Shown: piece after piece, positions 37,008-45,446 of the stretch
Position numbering within the stretch: position 1 is the stretch's first letter
Layout: every line of letters begins with the position of its first letter
DNA from: Rathayibacter tritici
GTDB taxonomy: Bacteria; Actinomycetota; Actinomycetes; Actinomycetales; Microbacteriaceae
Direction: 5' to 3'
Assembly: GCF_002932875.1 (NCBI RefSeq)
Contig: NZ_PSWS01000003.1
Span: 1 to 64,000 of the forward strand
DNA: 64,000 nucleotides
Notes under the pieces: model-generated
The model's input: only the letters and a program-made list of their open reading frames with translations
Told to the model about the DNA's origin: nothing
Database searches by the model: none
Made by a program: the position numbers and the translations under genes

Positions 37008-38000
37008 TCAGGAGGCGGACTCCCGCGGTAGCAGCGTCGCAATCGCCGACGTGTCGATGATCACGGAGTCGCGCGGAGTCAGCCCGGGACTCTTCGGCGT
37101 CGGCACCGGCAGGCGCACGAGCAGGGCGCCCGGATCCACGCCGAAACGGCCGGAGCGGGTGCGGCCGATCGGATCGCCGTCCAGCTCGGCGAGCACCGGC
37201 TGATCCAGCTCGAAGGAGAACTCGCGACCCGGCCACTGTCGCAGCGACGCGAGCCCATTGCGGTTACCGGTCGCCACGTCCAGCGCGAGGCCGAACCGGC
37301 GCCGCAGCAGCACCAGCTCCAGGTCGCCGTCATCGAGCACGGCACCGGCCGCTAACTCGATGTTCGCCACCACCGAGCTGCAATTGCAGGCGAGCACCAT
37401 GTAGCAGCGCTGAGCAGGCTCACGAGCACCGTCGATCGTGAGCGTCACATCGAAGCCGGCCTTGAACATCGCCGGCGCCCCCGCCGCGAAGTAGGCGCCC
37501 CAGCCGACGCGCCTTTTCAGCTCCTCGTCCGTCTTATCCATGATCTCGGCGTCCAGGCCCACCCCGCCCATCACCATGAACACCCGCTCCTCGCCGTCGT
37601 CGAAGGTCGCCGTGCCGACGTCGATGGCGCGGTCCTGGCCGAGCAGGGCGATCTCGACCGCCTCGGGCAGCGAGTTGAGCGGGATCCCGAGGTTGCGTGC
37701 GAGCAGGTTGCCCGTGCCGCTGGGCAGCAGGCCGTAGGGCAGGCCCGTCCCACGGAGCACGGTGGCGACCGCGCGCACAGTTCCGTCGCCGCCCATCGAG
37801 CAGACCAGGTCCGCGCCGGCCGCGAGGGCGGCTCGGGCCGCGCCGACCCCGGAGTCCTCGGGGCTGGTCTCGAACCAGAGCGGCTCGTTCCAGCCGTGGC
37901 GGCGCGCGATCGTCGCCACGAGATCCTCCGCGGCGCCGACGTCGTCGAACTTGCTCGGATTGATCACGACGGCCGGCGTGCGCTTCTGGGGTGCCTTCAC
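37008..38000 (-). CDS. Diacylglycerol kinase family protein
   Basis: 330 residues from GTG 38000, 4 bases after the GH76-like stop; the frame extends upstream into that gene. AVVINPSKF opens the DAGK catalytic domain, CSMGGDGTVRAVA holds the GGDGT nucleotide motif, and YGLLPSGTGNLLARNL follows. Members phosphorylate diacylglycerol or related lipids (YegS/DgkB type) at the membrane. The C-terminus carries a short extension of about 25 residues beyond the fold. Confidence 0.88.
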   Translation of the reverse strand: MKAPQKRTPAVVINPSKFDDVGAAEDLVATIARRHGWNEPLWFETSPEDSGVGAARAALAAGADLVCSMGGDGTVRAVATVLRGTGLPYGLLPSGTGNLLARNLGIPLNSLPEAVEIALLGQDRAIDVGTATFDDGEERVFMVMGGVGLDAEIMDKTDEELKRRVGWGAYFAAGAPAMFKAGFDVTLTIDGAREPAQRCYMVLACNCSSVVANIELAAGAVLDDGDLELVLLRRRFGLALDVATGNRNGLASLRQWPGREFSFELDQPVLAELDGDPIGRTRSGRFGVDPGALLVRLPVPTPKSPGLTPRDSVIIDTSAIATLLPRESAS

Positions 38001-38004
38001 TCGG

Positions 38005-39069
38005 TCAGTCTGACGGCAACGGCGAGCGGTCGAGTCTCGCTGACGCCTCCACGGCGAGCACAGCACCGATCTCGGCGGAGAGAGTGGCGGGCAGCGACGG
38101 CGGCGCGTCCCAGCGCGGCCCGGCCAGCAGCACTCCGCCGCGCAGGCTGGAGCGCTGGAGTGCGGCGACGCTGCCCGAGACGAAGTCGCTCACTCGCGTG
38201 GCGACGGCTGGCGCGACTCCGCTGGTCGTCGCGAGGTCGACGAGGTGCCGGTAGGCGATACCGCCGAACAGGGCGCCGTCCCCCGTGCCCTGCTCGACGA
38301 AGACACCGTCGGACCCGAGCCGGTCGAGCAGATCCTCGGCGGTGCGGGAGGCGTGCGCGAGCAGGCGGGGGTCGGGCCGGAGGCGGTGCAGAGCGAGCGC
38401 GGCGCCGATGTAGACCGCGTGGTTGTAGCTGAAGGCCCAGTCGTCGCGGGCGGAGCCGCCCTCGCGCCCGATACCGTCGGCGATGAAACCGGTGTCGTCG
38501 TCGCGCAGGCGCACGTGCATCCAGTCGAAGGCGGCGCGCACGAGCACCTCGCGGCCGTGCGGGCGCAGCCGCTCCAGGTGGGCGCCGAGGATCACGAACG
38601 GGCCGTTGGCGGGAGCGTTCTTGTAGTCCAGTTGGCGGCGACGCCAGGCGAGGCTGGCGCCGTGGCGGAGGTTCCAGCCCTTCTCGACGGCGAAGCGCCA
38701 GAGGCGATCGGCGCGCTCGAGGAAGCGCGCCTCCCCCGAGGCCTCCCCCAGGCGAGCCAGAGCACAGCCGAGCCACATCATGTCGTCGAAGTAGCCGTTG
38801 ACGAGGCGCCCGCCGTTGCGCAGGCGGATCGCGCGGTGGATCCGGCGGGCGCGCTGGAGGTGCTGTGTGTCCCCGGTGCGCTCGAAGGCATCGACGGCCG
38901 CGTCGATCGCGTGCGCGAGCCACCAGTAGTTGAACTCGAGATCCGCCCGCAGCGAGGTCGGATAGCTCATGTGGTAGCCCAGCAGCGGCACCGCGAAGAG
39001 CCGCTCGAGGCTCTCCTGCGCAGTGTCGGCGGCGCTACGCGTAGACGTGCGGGGCGAGGACGGCGACAT
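38005..39069 (-). CDS. GH76-like glycoside hydrolase without signal peptide
   Basis: 354 residues with an (alpha/alpha)6 barrel pattern. The GH76 catalytic pair is seen as D95-D96 in NGYFDDMMWLG, and FSYNHAVYIGAALAL matches the later conserved YN segment. GH76 enzymes cleave alpha-1,6-mannan and are usually secreted; no signal peptide or membrane segment is visible here, so it may act in the cytosol or serve another substrate. The start overlaps hpt by 35 bases, and a later start cannot be excluded. Confidence 0.72.
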   Translation of the reverse strand: MSPSSPRTSTRSAADTAQESLERLFAVPLLGYHMSYPTSLRADLEFNYWWLAHAIDAAVDAFERTGDTQHLQRARRIHRAIRLRNGGRLVNGYFDDMMWLGCALARLGEASGEARFLERADRLWRFAVEKGWNLRHGASLAWRRRQLDYKNAPANGPFVILGAHLERLRPHGREVLVRAAFDWMHVRLRDDDTGFIADGIGREGGSARDDWAFSYNHAVYIGAALALHRLRPDPRLLAHASRTAEDLLDRLGSDGVFVEQGTGDGALFGGIAYRHLVDLATTSGVAPAVATRVSDFVSGSVAALQRSSLRGGVLLAGPRWDAPPSLPATLSAEIGAVLAVEASARLDRSPLPSD

Positions 39070-39586
39070 CGCGCAGGTTGCGGTAGCGCTCGGCGTAGTC
39101 GAGGCCGTACCCGATCACGAACTCGTTCGGGATATCGAAGCCCACGTAGGCCACCTCGACCTCGACCTTGGCGGCCTCGGGCTTGCGGAACAGCGCGCAG
39201 ATCTCGACCGACTCCGCGCCGCGGCTGCGCAGATTGCCCTGCAGCCAGGAGAGCGTGAGGCCGGAGTCGATGATGTCCTCGACGATCAGCACCTTGCGGT
39301 TCGTGATGTCGGAGTCGAGATCCTTGAGGATTCGCACCACGCCGGAGGACTTGGTACCGCTGCCGTAGGAGGAGACGGCCATCCAGTCCATCACGACGTC
39401 GAGCTTGAGCTCACGGGCCAGATCGGCCATCACCATCACGGCGCCGCGGAGCACCCCGACGATGAGCAGGTTCTCGCCCGCGTAGTCGCGCTCGATCGCG
39501 CGGGCCAGGGCGCGGATCCGCTCATGGATCTCGGCCTCGGTGTAGAGGACCTCGGTGATGTCGTCGGCGATGTCGGCTGCTTCCAC
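39035..39586 (-). CDS. hpt: Hypoxanthine phosphoribosyltransferase
   Basis: 183 residues. The PRPP-binding motif VLIVEDIIDSGLTLSWL is near residue 98, with VGVLRGAVMVMADLAREL and MAVSSYGSGTKSSG before it and FVIGYGLDYAERYRNL at the C-terminus. It salvages hypoxanthine and guanine to IMP and GMP. Placement after tilS and before a downstream operon is standard in actinobacteria, where tilS-hpt-ftsH is a common order. Confidence 0.96.
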   Translation of the reverse strand: MEAADIADDITEVLYTEAEIHERIRALARAIERDYAGENLLIVGVLRGAVMVMADLARELKLDVVMDWMAVSSYGSGTKSSGVVRILKDLDSDITNRKVLIVEDIIDSGLTLSWLQGNLRSRGAESVEICALFRKPEAAKVEVEVAYVGFDIPNEFVIGYGLDYAERYRNLRDVAVLAPHVYA

Positions 39587-39621
39587 CCGGCCACTCTACG
39601 GGCGCCCGGCCCCCGCCCGCC

Positions 39622-39688
39622 CTCCGCGAGATGCCACTTACGCCCCCCTCCGTCGGCGTGTCGGGCGCATAAGTGGCATCTCGCGGAG
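39622..39688. terminator. 19-bp perfect inverted repeat between tilS and hpt
   Basis: CTCCGCGAGATGCCACTTA (39622-39640) pairs perfectly with 39670-39688. The stem continues inward as CGCCC against GGGCG after a 2-base bulge. There is no T-run. It lies 5 bases beyond the tilS stop and 36 bases before hpt and would break that transcript. Confidence 0.6.
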
Positions 39689-39693
39689 AGGGA

Positions 39694-40692
39694 TTAGGAG
39701 GGGTGCGGCGCGGGGGCGAAGACGAGGGTGGGGCCGGAGCGGGTGGCGAGGACGCCGGGGAGGTCGACGCCCCTTTGGCCGTGCCAGTCGGTGACCAGGG
39801 CGGCGACGGCCAGGGTCTGCGCGCGCGAGAGCGCGACTCCGAACTCGTTGGCCACCACCAGGCGGATGATGCGCTGCCGCAGCGCCGGCGGGTCGGCCGC
39901 CAGCCCGCGCGCGTCCACCGTGACGTGCCCCGCTTCGTCCTGCCCGACCAGCTCGAGCGCCCAGTCCAGGGCGAGCGCGTCCAGCGCGTCGCCGTCCTCC
40001 CGCAGCTGCTCGGCCGTGCGCGCCAGAGCCTGCGCCACCCCCGGCCCGAGCTCGTCCTCGAGCACCGGTAGCACCCGGCTCCGCACCCGCACGCGCGAGT
40101 AGCGGGGGTCGTCGTTGTGCGGGTCGTCCCACGGGGTCAGCCCCTGGTCGGCGCAGGCGCGGTGGGTCTGCTCACGGCGCAGGCCCAGGAGCGGTCGCCG
40201 CAGCGGTCCGCTGACCGGCGCCATCCCGTGCAGCGAGGCGGCACCGGCACCGCGGGCCAGGCCCAGCAGTACCGTCTCGGCCTGGTCGTCGAGGGTGTGG
40301 CCCAGGAGGATCGCGGCGGCGCCGGTCGCGGCCCGCGCGTCGTCGAAGGCCCGGTAGCGCGCGGTGCGGGCCGCCGCCTCCGGACCACCCTCGGCCGACA
40401 CCGTCACCACCTCGCGCAGCACCGGAGCGAGCCCCAGCCCGTGCGCCTGCTCGGCCGCCCGCCGCGCGACCTCGGCCGACCCCTCCTGCAGCCCGTGATC
40501 GACGATCACCGCGCCTGCCCGCCGGCCGCCGCGAGGCGCCTCGAAGGCGACAGCCGCCGCGAGCGCGAGCGAGTCCGCTCCCCCGCTCAGCGCGACCAGT
40601 ACCAGCGCAGCGGGCTCGAGCCCGTCGAGGCTCGCGCGCACCGCCCGCCGCAGATCGGCGACAACGGGAGTCAGGCGGGGGCGATCGGGCAC
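39694..40692 (-). CDS. tilS: tRNA(Ile)-lysidine synthetase
   Basis: 332 residues from GTG 40692. The open frame reaches 40785 but the extra part overlaps the divergent ppa promoter. The PP-loop is [19 protein letters not shown], followed by [29 protein letters not shown] and [11 protein letters not shown]. It modifies C34 of the CAU-anticodon tRNA-Ile to lysidine in the cytosol. A C-terminal domain of about 90 residues is shorter than in E. coli, as usual in actinobacteria. Only a weak ribosome binding site is visible. Confidence 0.93.
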   Translation of the reverse strand: MPDRPRLTPVVADLRRAVRASLDGLEPAALVLVALSGGADSLALAAAVAFEAPRGGRRAGAVIVDHGLQEGSAEVARRAAEQAHGLGLAPVLREVVTVSAEGGPEAAARTARYRAFDDARAATGAAAILLGHTLDDQAETVLLGLARGAGAASLHGMAPVSGPLRRPLLGLRREQTHRACADQGLTPWDDPHNDDPRYSRVRVRSRVLPVLEDELGPGVAQALARTAEQLREDGDALDALALDWALELVGQDEAGHVTVDARGLAADPPALRQRIIRLVVANEFGVALSRAQTLAVAALVTDWHGQRGVDLPGVLATRSGPTLVFAPAPHPS

Positions 40693-40810
40693 ATCAAGTA
40701 ACGTAATGCCAGCGATCCGCCCCTCCCGTGCGCGCACCCGCGCGAGCGTTCCGGAGGCCGATCCGTCCGCCGATGCGCCGCTCACGGCGCCACCGACTCA
40801 AGGAGAGAGC

Positions 40811-41302
40811 ATGGCCGCATACGACGTCGTCGTCGAGATCCCCAAGGGGAGCCGCAACAAGTACGAGGTCGACCACGAGACCGGTCGCGTGTACCTCGAC
40901 CGCGTGCTCTTCACCTCCTTCGTCTACCCGACGGACTACGGCTACTTCGAGAACACCCTCGGCCTCGACGGCGACCCCGTCGACGCACTGGTGCTGCTCG
41001 AGTACCCCGTCTTCCCCGGCGTGGGCGTCTCGGTCCGCCCGGTCGGCGTGCTCAACATGAGCGACGAGGCCGGCTCCGACGCGAAGGTGATCGTGGTCCC
41101 CGCGAAGGACCCGCGCTGGCAGCACATTCAGGACATCGGCGATGTCCCGGAGCAGACCAAGAACGAGATCAAGCACTTCTTCGAGCGCTACAAAGACCTG
41201 GAGCCCGGCAAGTGGGTGAAGGTCGACGCGTGGGGCGACGCCGCCGAGGCGGAGCAGATCGTCCAGGACGGCATCAAGAAGCTGGCCGAAGAGGGCCACT
41301 GA
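40811..41302 (+). CDS. ppa: Inorganic pyrophosphatase
   Basis: 163 residues from ATG 40811, with AGGAGAG 4 bases upstream. [13 protein letters not shown], the metal site [13 protein letters not shown], and VVPAKDPRW match family I soluble pyrophosphatases. It hydrolyses pyrophosphate to drive biosynthetic reactions. It is divergent from tilS, with both promoters in the 118-base gap, and is followed by a clear hairpin. Confidence 0.97.
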   Translation: MAAYDVVVEIPKGSRNKYEVDHETGRVYLDRVLFTSFVYPTDYGYFENTLGLDGDPVDALVLLEYPVFPGVGVSVRPVGVLNMSDEAGSDAKVIVVPAKDPRWQHIQDIGDVPEQTKNEIKHFFERYKDLEPGKWVKVDAWGDAAEAEQIVQDGIKKLAEEGH

Positions 41303-41320
41303 CCCCTCGCACCTACGAAG

Positions 41321-41355
41321 GAACCCCCTCCCGTCGACTCGACAGGAGGGGGTTC
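41321..41355 (+). terminator. Hairpin after ppa
   Basis: GAACCCCCTCC (41321-41331) pairs perfectly with 41345-41355 around a 13-base loop. It lies 18 bases after the ppa stop and 19 bases from the converging C40 peptidase stop, so it may serve both directions. Confidence 0.75.
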
Positions 41356-41374
41356 TCTCGTGACAGGAAGCGGC

Positions 41375-42982
41375 TCAGGCGGCCGGGCGGCCGACCATGC
41401 CGGCGGGCGAGCCCCAGGTGTTCCAGATGCGCACGGGCTTGCCGTAGTCGGCGGCCTCGAGGATCTGGTTGTTCCCGAGGTAGATGGCCACGTGGTAGTA
41501 GTCCCCGCCGCCGCCCCAGAAGATCAGGTCACCGCGCTGGCGCTGGCTGTAGGGAACGAGCTTGCCGACGCTCGCCATCGTGTTGTACTGATTCGTCGCC
41601 GAGTGGGTGCCGATGTAGATGCCCGAGGAGGCGTAGGCCGCCTTGGTCAGGCCCGAGCAGTCCCACTGGTCCGGGCCCATGCCGCCGAGGACGTACTCCT
41701 CGCCGAGCTGCGCCATCGCGTACGAGATCGCGTTCTCGACGGCGTTGCCCTGCGGCACCAGGGCCGGAGCGGCCACCGGCTGCGGGAGCGGCTGCGCGGG
41801 CTGCTGGGGCGCGGGCTGCGCGGCCGGCTGAGCCGGAACGGGGGCGGGCTGCGGAGCGGCGGGCTGCGGGAGGGACGTGGCCGGGCTGGGCTGGGCTGGA
41901 GCGGCGGCCTGCGACGGCTCGGAGGGCTGCTGCGCGGAGCGGGCGGCGGACTGGGCGTCCTCGGCGGCCCGAGCCTGCGCGGCGGCCTGGGCCTCGGCGG
42001 CGGCCCGAGCCTGCGCGGCAGCCTGGGCCTCCGCGGCGGCCCGAGCCTGCGCGGCAGCCTGAGCCTCGGCGGCGGCCTGAGCCTGCGCGGCAGCCTGAGC
42101 CTGCGCGGCAGCCTGAGCCTGCGCGGCGGCCTCCGCGGCGGCCTGCGCGGCCTGCGCCTGAGCCGCGGCCTCGTCCGCCTGGCGCTTCTGCTCGCCCGCG
42201 AGGTACTGGGTCTCGGCCTCGACCGTGGAGTCCTTGAGCAGCGCGAGCTGGGCGACCAGCTCCTTCGACTTCTCCTCCTGAGCCGCGAGCGAGGCACGGG
42301 CGGACTCGGCTGCGGCGTCGGCGTCCTTGCGGGCCGCGTCGGCTTCGCCCGAAAGCCGCTGGTGCTCGGCGACGGCCCGATCGGCCTGCTCGCCCAACGA
42401 CTCCGCGTTCTGCTTGTCGGCGAGGGCGTCGGCGTAGACCTTCTGCGACTGCCCCGAGAGCTGCGACATCGCACCGAGCTGGTACAGCAGGTCGCCCGCG
42501 TCCTTGCCCTTGGCGACGAGGCTCGCGGAGAGGTCGCTGCCGGCCGCGCGGGAGAGGTGCGCGGCGAGCAGGCCGGCGCGCATCTTCGAGGTCTGCGCCT
42601 TGGCGGAAGCGATGGTCGCCTTGTTTTCGAGATCCGAGACGGACTTCGCGGCAGCGTCGAGGGCCTCCTTGGCTTGGCGCCAGGCCTCGGCCTTCTTCAT
42701 CGCCGTGATCGACTTCTCGTCGACCGCGGACTGGAGGTTCGCGATGAGGCCAGTGATCGAGTCGATCTCGGCCTGCTTGCTCGCCTCGTCCTTCTTGGCG
42801 TTCTGCACGTCGTCCCACGAGGGGTACTTCGCGTCCTCGGCGAGGGCGGGGGTGATGCCGAGGGACGCGGTGACCGCCGTGACCGCGAAGGCGGCGGATA
42901 TCGCGAGCGGGAGGCGTCCCTTCCAGGCGCGCTCCCGGGGCGCGGGAGTGAAGGTGCGGGCGGTCGTCTGTGCGTCAGCCAA
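41375..42982 (-). CDS. Secreted C40 (NlpC/P60) peptidoglycan endopeptidase
   Basis: 535 residues from TTG 42982, which overlaps the M23 gene stop by 8 bases (TTGGCTGA) and has GGAG 8 bases upstream. A signal peptide (PLAISAAFAVTAVTASL...PALA) is followed by YPSWDDVQNAKKDE, a long coiled coil to about residue 260, an Ala/Gln-rich repeat stretch and a Pro/Gln/Ala linker. The C-terminal NlpC/P60 domain has catalytic Cys in DQWDCSGLTKAAY and His in DYYHVAIYLG. It should cleave stem peptides during cell division or growth. It is cotranscribed with the M23 paralogue. Confidence 0.9.
   Translation of the reverse strand: MADAQTTARTFTPAPRERAWKGRLPLAISAAFAVTAVTASLGITPALAEDAKYPSWDDVQNAKKDEASKQAEIDSITGLIANLQSAVDEKSITAMKKAEAWRQAKEALDAAAKSVSDLENKATIASAKAQTSKMRAGLLAAHLSRAAGSDLSASLVAKGKDAGDLLYQLGAMSQLSGQSQKVYADALADKQNAESLGEQADRAVAEHQRLSGEADAARKDADAAAESARASLAAQEEKSKELVAQLALLKDSTVEAETQYLAGEQKRQADEAAAQAQAAQAAAEAAAQAQAAAQAQAAAQAQAAAEAQAAAQARAAAEAQAAAQARAAAEAQAAAQARAAEDAQSAARSAQQPSEPSQAAAPAQPSPATSLPQPAAPQPAPVPAQPAAQPAPQQPAQPLPQPVAAPALVPQGNAVENAISYAMAQLGEEYVLGGMGPDQWDCSGLTKAAYASSGIYIGTHSATNQYNTMASVGKLVPYSQRQRGDLIFWGGGGDYYHVAIYLGNNQILEAADYGKPVRIWNTWGSPAGMVGRPAA
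41960..42175 (-). repeat. 36-bp repeats encoding Ala/Gln/Glu/Arg-rich 12-mers
   Basis: Within the C40 gene the pattern AEAQAAAQARAA recurs about three times exactly, with looser copies on both sides. This corresponds to a 36-bp DNA period rich in GCC/GCG codons. Such tracts vary in copy number between strains and are a likely site of length change. Confidence 0.7.
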
Positions 42983-44342
42983 GGGTGACTCCTCGTTGTG
43001 CCATGAACGGTTGTGCGTCGACGGCGGAGCCATTGACGCGGGTCTCGAAGTGCAGGTGGCAGCCGGTGGAGGCCCCGGTCGTTCCGACTGCGGCGATCTG
43101 CTGGCCCGCCTGGACCTGATCGCCGACGCCCACGTAGATCCCACCGGGCATGATGTGCGCGTAGCCGGTGCTGATGCCGCTCCCGTGATCGATCAGCACC
43201 CAGTTGCCGTAGGTCCCGTTGGGCCCGGCATAGGTGACGGTGCCGCTGTGCGCCGCGAAGATCGGGATGCCGCACCCGCCAGCGAGGTCAGTGCCGCGGT
43301 GGAAGGACCCTGAGGACCCTCCGCCGGTCGAGATGCTGTCGCGCGGGCCGAAGGTGCCGCTGATGCGGCCGCTGGCGGGTCGAACCCAGCCGGAGTCGCT
43401 GACCGCGCTCGAAGAGCTCGCCCCGGAGAAGGCGCTGTAGCCGCCACCGCTCGACTCCCGCGCGGCGGCGGCACGCTCGCGCTCCGCCTGTGCCGCGGCC
43501 TCGCGCGCCGCCGCCTCCTCCGCGAGGACACGCTGGCGCTCCGCCTCACGGGCTGCGACGCCGGCCTCGTAGTCGGCGATGGTCTTCGACTCGGTGTCGC
43601 GGAGCGCGGCGAGCTGCTGCTCGAGCACGACGCTCTGCCGCTGCTGCTCGGCCAGCGCCGCCTCGGACGCCTCCTGTGCCGCGGTCGCCTCGGCGAGCTT
43701 TTGCTCGGCGGCGATACGGAGCCGCTCGCGCTCGGCCTTCGCGACTTCAGCCTGAGCGGCAAGGGAGGAGGCGGTGTTGCGAGCCGTGCTGGCCTGCTCG
43801 TAGATCGCGGAGGAGCGCTCGACCAGCTTGGTCATGTTGCCGATCTTCGACAGCAGCTGGTCCGCCTGGCCCGCCTGCTGGTCGAGGAAGATGTTGACGG
43901 AGAGGTCGGTGCCGGTGCTGCGGTAGAGCTGAGCGGCGAGGAGGCCGGCCTGTTGCGAAGCCTTGTCCGCCTCCCCTGCGCTGGCGGCGGCCCTGTCCTC
44001 GAGCTTCGTCGACTCGTCCGAAGCCTCGTCGAACGCCTGCTGCGCCGCGAAGTGCTCATCGCCGCGCTGCTGCGCGAGCTGCTGGGCGGCGGCGACCTGG
44101 CCCTGGAGGTCGCTGATGAGCGACGTGATCCGGTCGACCTGAGCGGCCGCCGCGGCCGTGTCGCCCTTCGCCGCCTCAACATCGGCCCAGGTCGGGTAGT
44201 CGACCGCCTGGGCGGGAGTGGCGACGAGAAGGCCGGCGACGAGAGCGAGCACCGCGGAGGCCAGTGCCGCACCGCGGAGTCGCCCGAGTCGCGGCGCGCC
44301 TTCAGAGCGGGCGGAACGCGGACGGCGCAGGAAGTAGGGCAT
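42975..44342 (-). CDS. Secreted M23 (LytM) peptidoglycan endopeptidase
   Basis: 455 residues from ATG 44342, with GAGG about 5 bases upstream. A signal peptide ends at TPAQA, then VDYPTWADVEAAKGD and a long coiled coil to about residue 300. The C-terminal M23 domain has its metal ligands in FHRGTDLAGG (His and Asp) and GCHLHFETRVNG (HLH), so the site is complete. The coiled-coil half resembles that of the adjoining C40 protein, whereas the catalytic domains differ. The likely role is septal or lateral wall hydrolysis. Confidence 0.92.
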   Translation of the reverse strand: MPYFLRRPRSARSEGAPRLGRLRGAALASAVLALVAGLLVATPAQAVDYPTWADVEAAKGDTAAAAAQVDRITSLISDLQGQVAAAQQLAQQRGDEHFAAQQAFDEASDESTKLEDRAAASAGEADKASQQAGLLAAQLYRSTGTDLSVNIFLDQQAGQADQLLSKIGNMTKLVERSSAIYEQASTARNTASSLAAQAEVAKAERERLRIAAEQKLAEATAAQEASEAALAEQQRQSVVLEQQLAALRDTESKTIADYEAGVAAREAERQRVLAEEAAAREAAAQAERERAAAARESSGGGYSAFSGASSSSAVSDSGWVRPASGRISGTFGPRDSISTGGGSSGSFHRGTDLAGGCGIPIFAAHSGTVTYAGPNGTYGNWVLIDHGSGISTGYAHIMPGGIYVGVGDQVQAGQQIAAVGTTGASTGCHLHFETRVNGSAVDAQPFMAQRGVTLG

Positions 44343-44502
44343 GGGACCTCGGGGTTGGGGGATCTCCGTCCACGGCGGTGCGGCGCCGGCTCGCGGAAAG
44401 AGAGAAAGATCGATTCCGCCCCACCCTAACCGCGGCCCTGCCCGATCTCCTAGACCCGGGTCGACCCCGGACGGGGTGCACACGACCCGCGGAAGCATCG
44501 AT

Positions 44503-44532
44503 TTTGCATCCGGGGCCGCGTCCCCCTATGCT
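44503..44532 (+). promoter_or_regulatory. Promoter upstream of tRNA-Glu
   Basis: TTTGCA (44503-44508) and TATGCT (44527-44532) are separated by 18 bases and lie about 50 bases before the tRNA-Glu gene. Both hexamers fit a vegetative sigma factor. Confidence 0.5.
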
Positions 44533-44582
44533 TGCGTGTCGGTAGTGATGGGGGTCGGCCGCAGGGTCGCCCGCGAGCTCCC

Positions 44583-44655
44583 GGCCCCATCGTTTAGTGG
44601 CCTAGGACACCGCCCTTTCACGGCGGCAGCACGGGTTCGAATCCCGTTGGGGTCA
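44583..44655 (+). tRNA. tRNA-Glu (anticodon TTC)
   Basis: 73 bases folding as a cloverleaf. The acceptor GGCCCCA pairs with TGGGGTC with one G-T pair. The anticodon loop is CTTTCAC, and the T-arm is ACGGG-TTCGAAT-CCCGT. CCA is not encoded. It is the first of three clustered tRNA genes. Confidence 0.93.
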
Positions 44656-44753
44656 CGGGTGGGTCCAGTACTACCGGCAAGTGCACCGGCTCGAGAGGGT
44701 CGGGGCGTGACAATTCAACAGCCTCGAAGGCAGTATGCTGGTCTTCGCAACGA

Positions 44754-44827
44754 GGCCCTGTAGCGCAGTTGGTTAGCGTGCCGCCCTGTCACGGCGGAGG
44801 TCGCGGGTTCAAGTCCCGTCAGGGTCG
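44754..44827 (+). tRNA. tRNA-Asp (anticodon GTC)
   Basis: 74 bases. The acceptor GGCCCTG pairs with CAGGGTC, the anticodon loop is CTGTCAC, and the T-arm is CGGG-TTCAAGT-CCCG. CCA is not encoded. A TATGCT at 44734-44739 may be its own -10 element, but the -35 element is unclear. Confidence 0.93.
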
Positions 44828-44833
44828 CAAAGG

Positions 44834-44860
44834 GGCCCTTCCGAGAGGAAGGGCCTTTTT
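44834..44860 (+). terminator. Rho-independent terminator after tRNA-Asp
   Basis: GGCCCTTCC (44834-44842), loop GAGA, GGAAGGGCC (44847-44855), then five T. This is the clearest classical intrinsic terminator in the window. It separates tRNA-Asp from tRNA-Phe. Confidence 0.93.
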
Positions 44861-44896
44861 CAGGAGATCACCTCTCCGGCGGCGTCTCGCCGCAAC

Positions 44897-44969
44897 GGCT
44901 CTGTAGCTCAGTTGGTAGAGCGCACGACTGAAAATCGTGAGGTCACGGGATCGACGCCCGTCGGAGCCA
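44897..44969 (+). tRNA. tRNA-Phe (anticodon GAA)
   Basis: 73 bases. The acceptor GGCTCTG pairs with CGGAGCC with one T-G pair, and the anticodon loop is CTGAAAA. The T-loop reads ATCGACG between ACGGG and CCCGT, so the usual T54 is A. CCA is not encoded. Confidence 0.9.
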
Positions 44970-45446
44970 CGGGAACCCTCGCCTAGCTTCTACATGGCGG
45001 GGGTTTCTTCGTATCCGGATGTGCCCGCGTGTCGGCATCTCCGCGCGCGGAGGCGCCGCCGCCGCTCCTCCTTCGATCGTGACCCGCGCGAACCGCGGCC
45101 GCGGTTCCGTCTCGTCTACCGACTCCGGCCGTGCGACATCCGTCCCACCACCGTCCAAGCCGTCGCCGTGGGCTATCGAGTCGGTCTCGACGCCTCCGTG
45201 CGAGCAGCCCGGATCCTCTGGAGACTGTGAGGAGTCCTCCACCGAAGCGGACGCGATCGCCTCGCCCCGCCGAGCTTCTCCCGAGCTTCTCCCGAGCGGG
45301 GTCTCTTCGTATCCGGAGGCCTTCGCGGGAAGATCGCCGTTCTCCGAGAGTGCGCTCCGGCCGCCGGGCGGGACCTCTTCTCGACCGCAGCACGACCGGG
45401 CGTGCGCCGGACGGCGTCCAGGCGGCCTGCGTAGGCTGGCCCAGTC
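44970..45446. other. Non-coding stretch downstream of tRNA-Phe with short direct repeats
   Basis: 477 bases without a convincing gene. The 14-mer TCTTCGTATCCGGA occurs at 45006-45019 and again at 45304-45317, each preceded by a G-run. GAGCTTCTCCC occurs twice in tandem near 45276-45297. No copy of the tRNA-Phe 3' end was seen, so there is no sign of an integrated element here. Confidence 0.5.

Noticed and set aside
44583-45446. Integrated element at the tRNA cluster
   Set aside because: No integrase gene and no repeated tRNA 3' end were found; the adjacent 477 bases only have short direct repeats.
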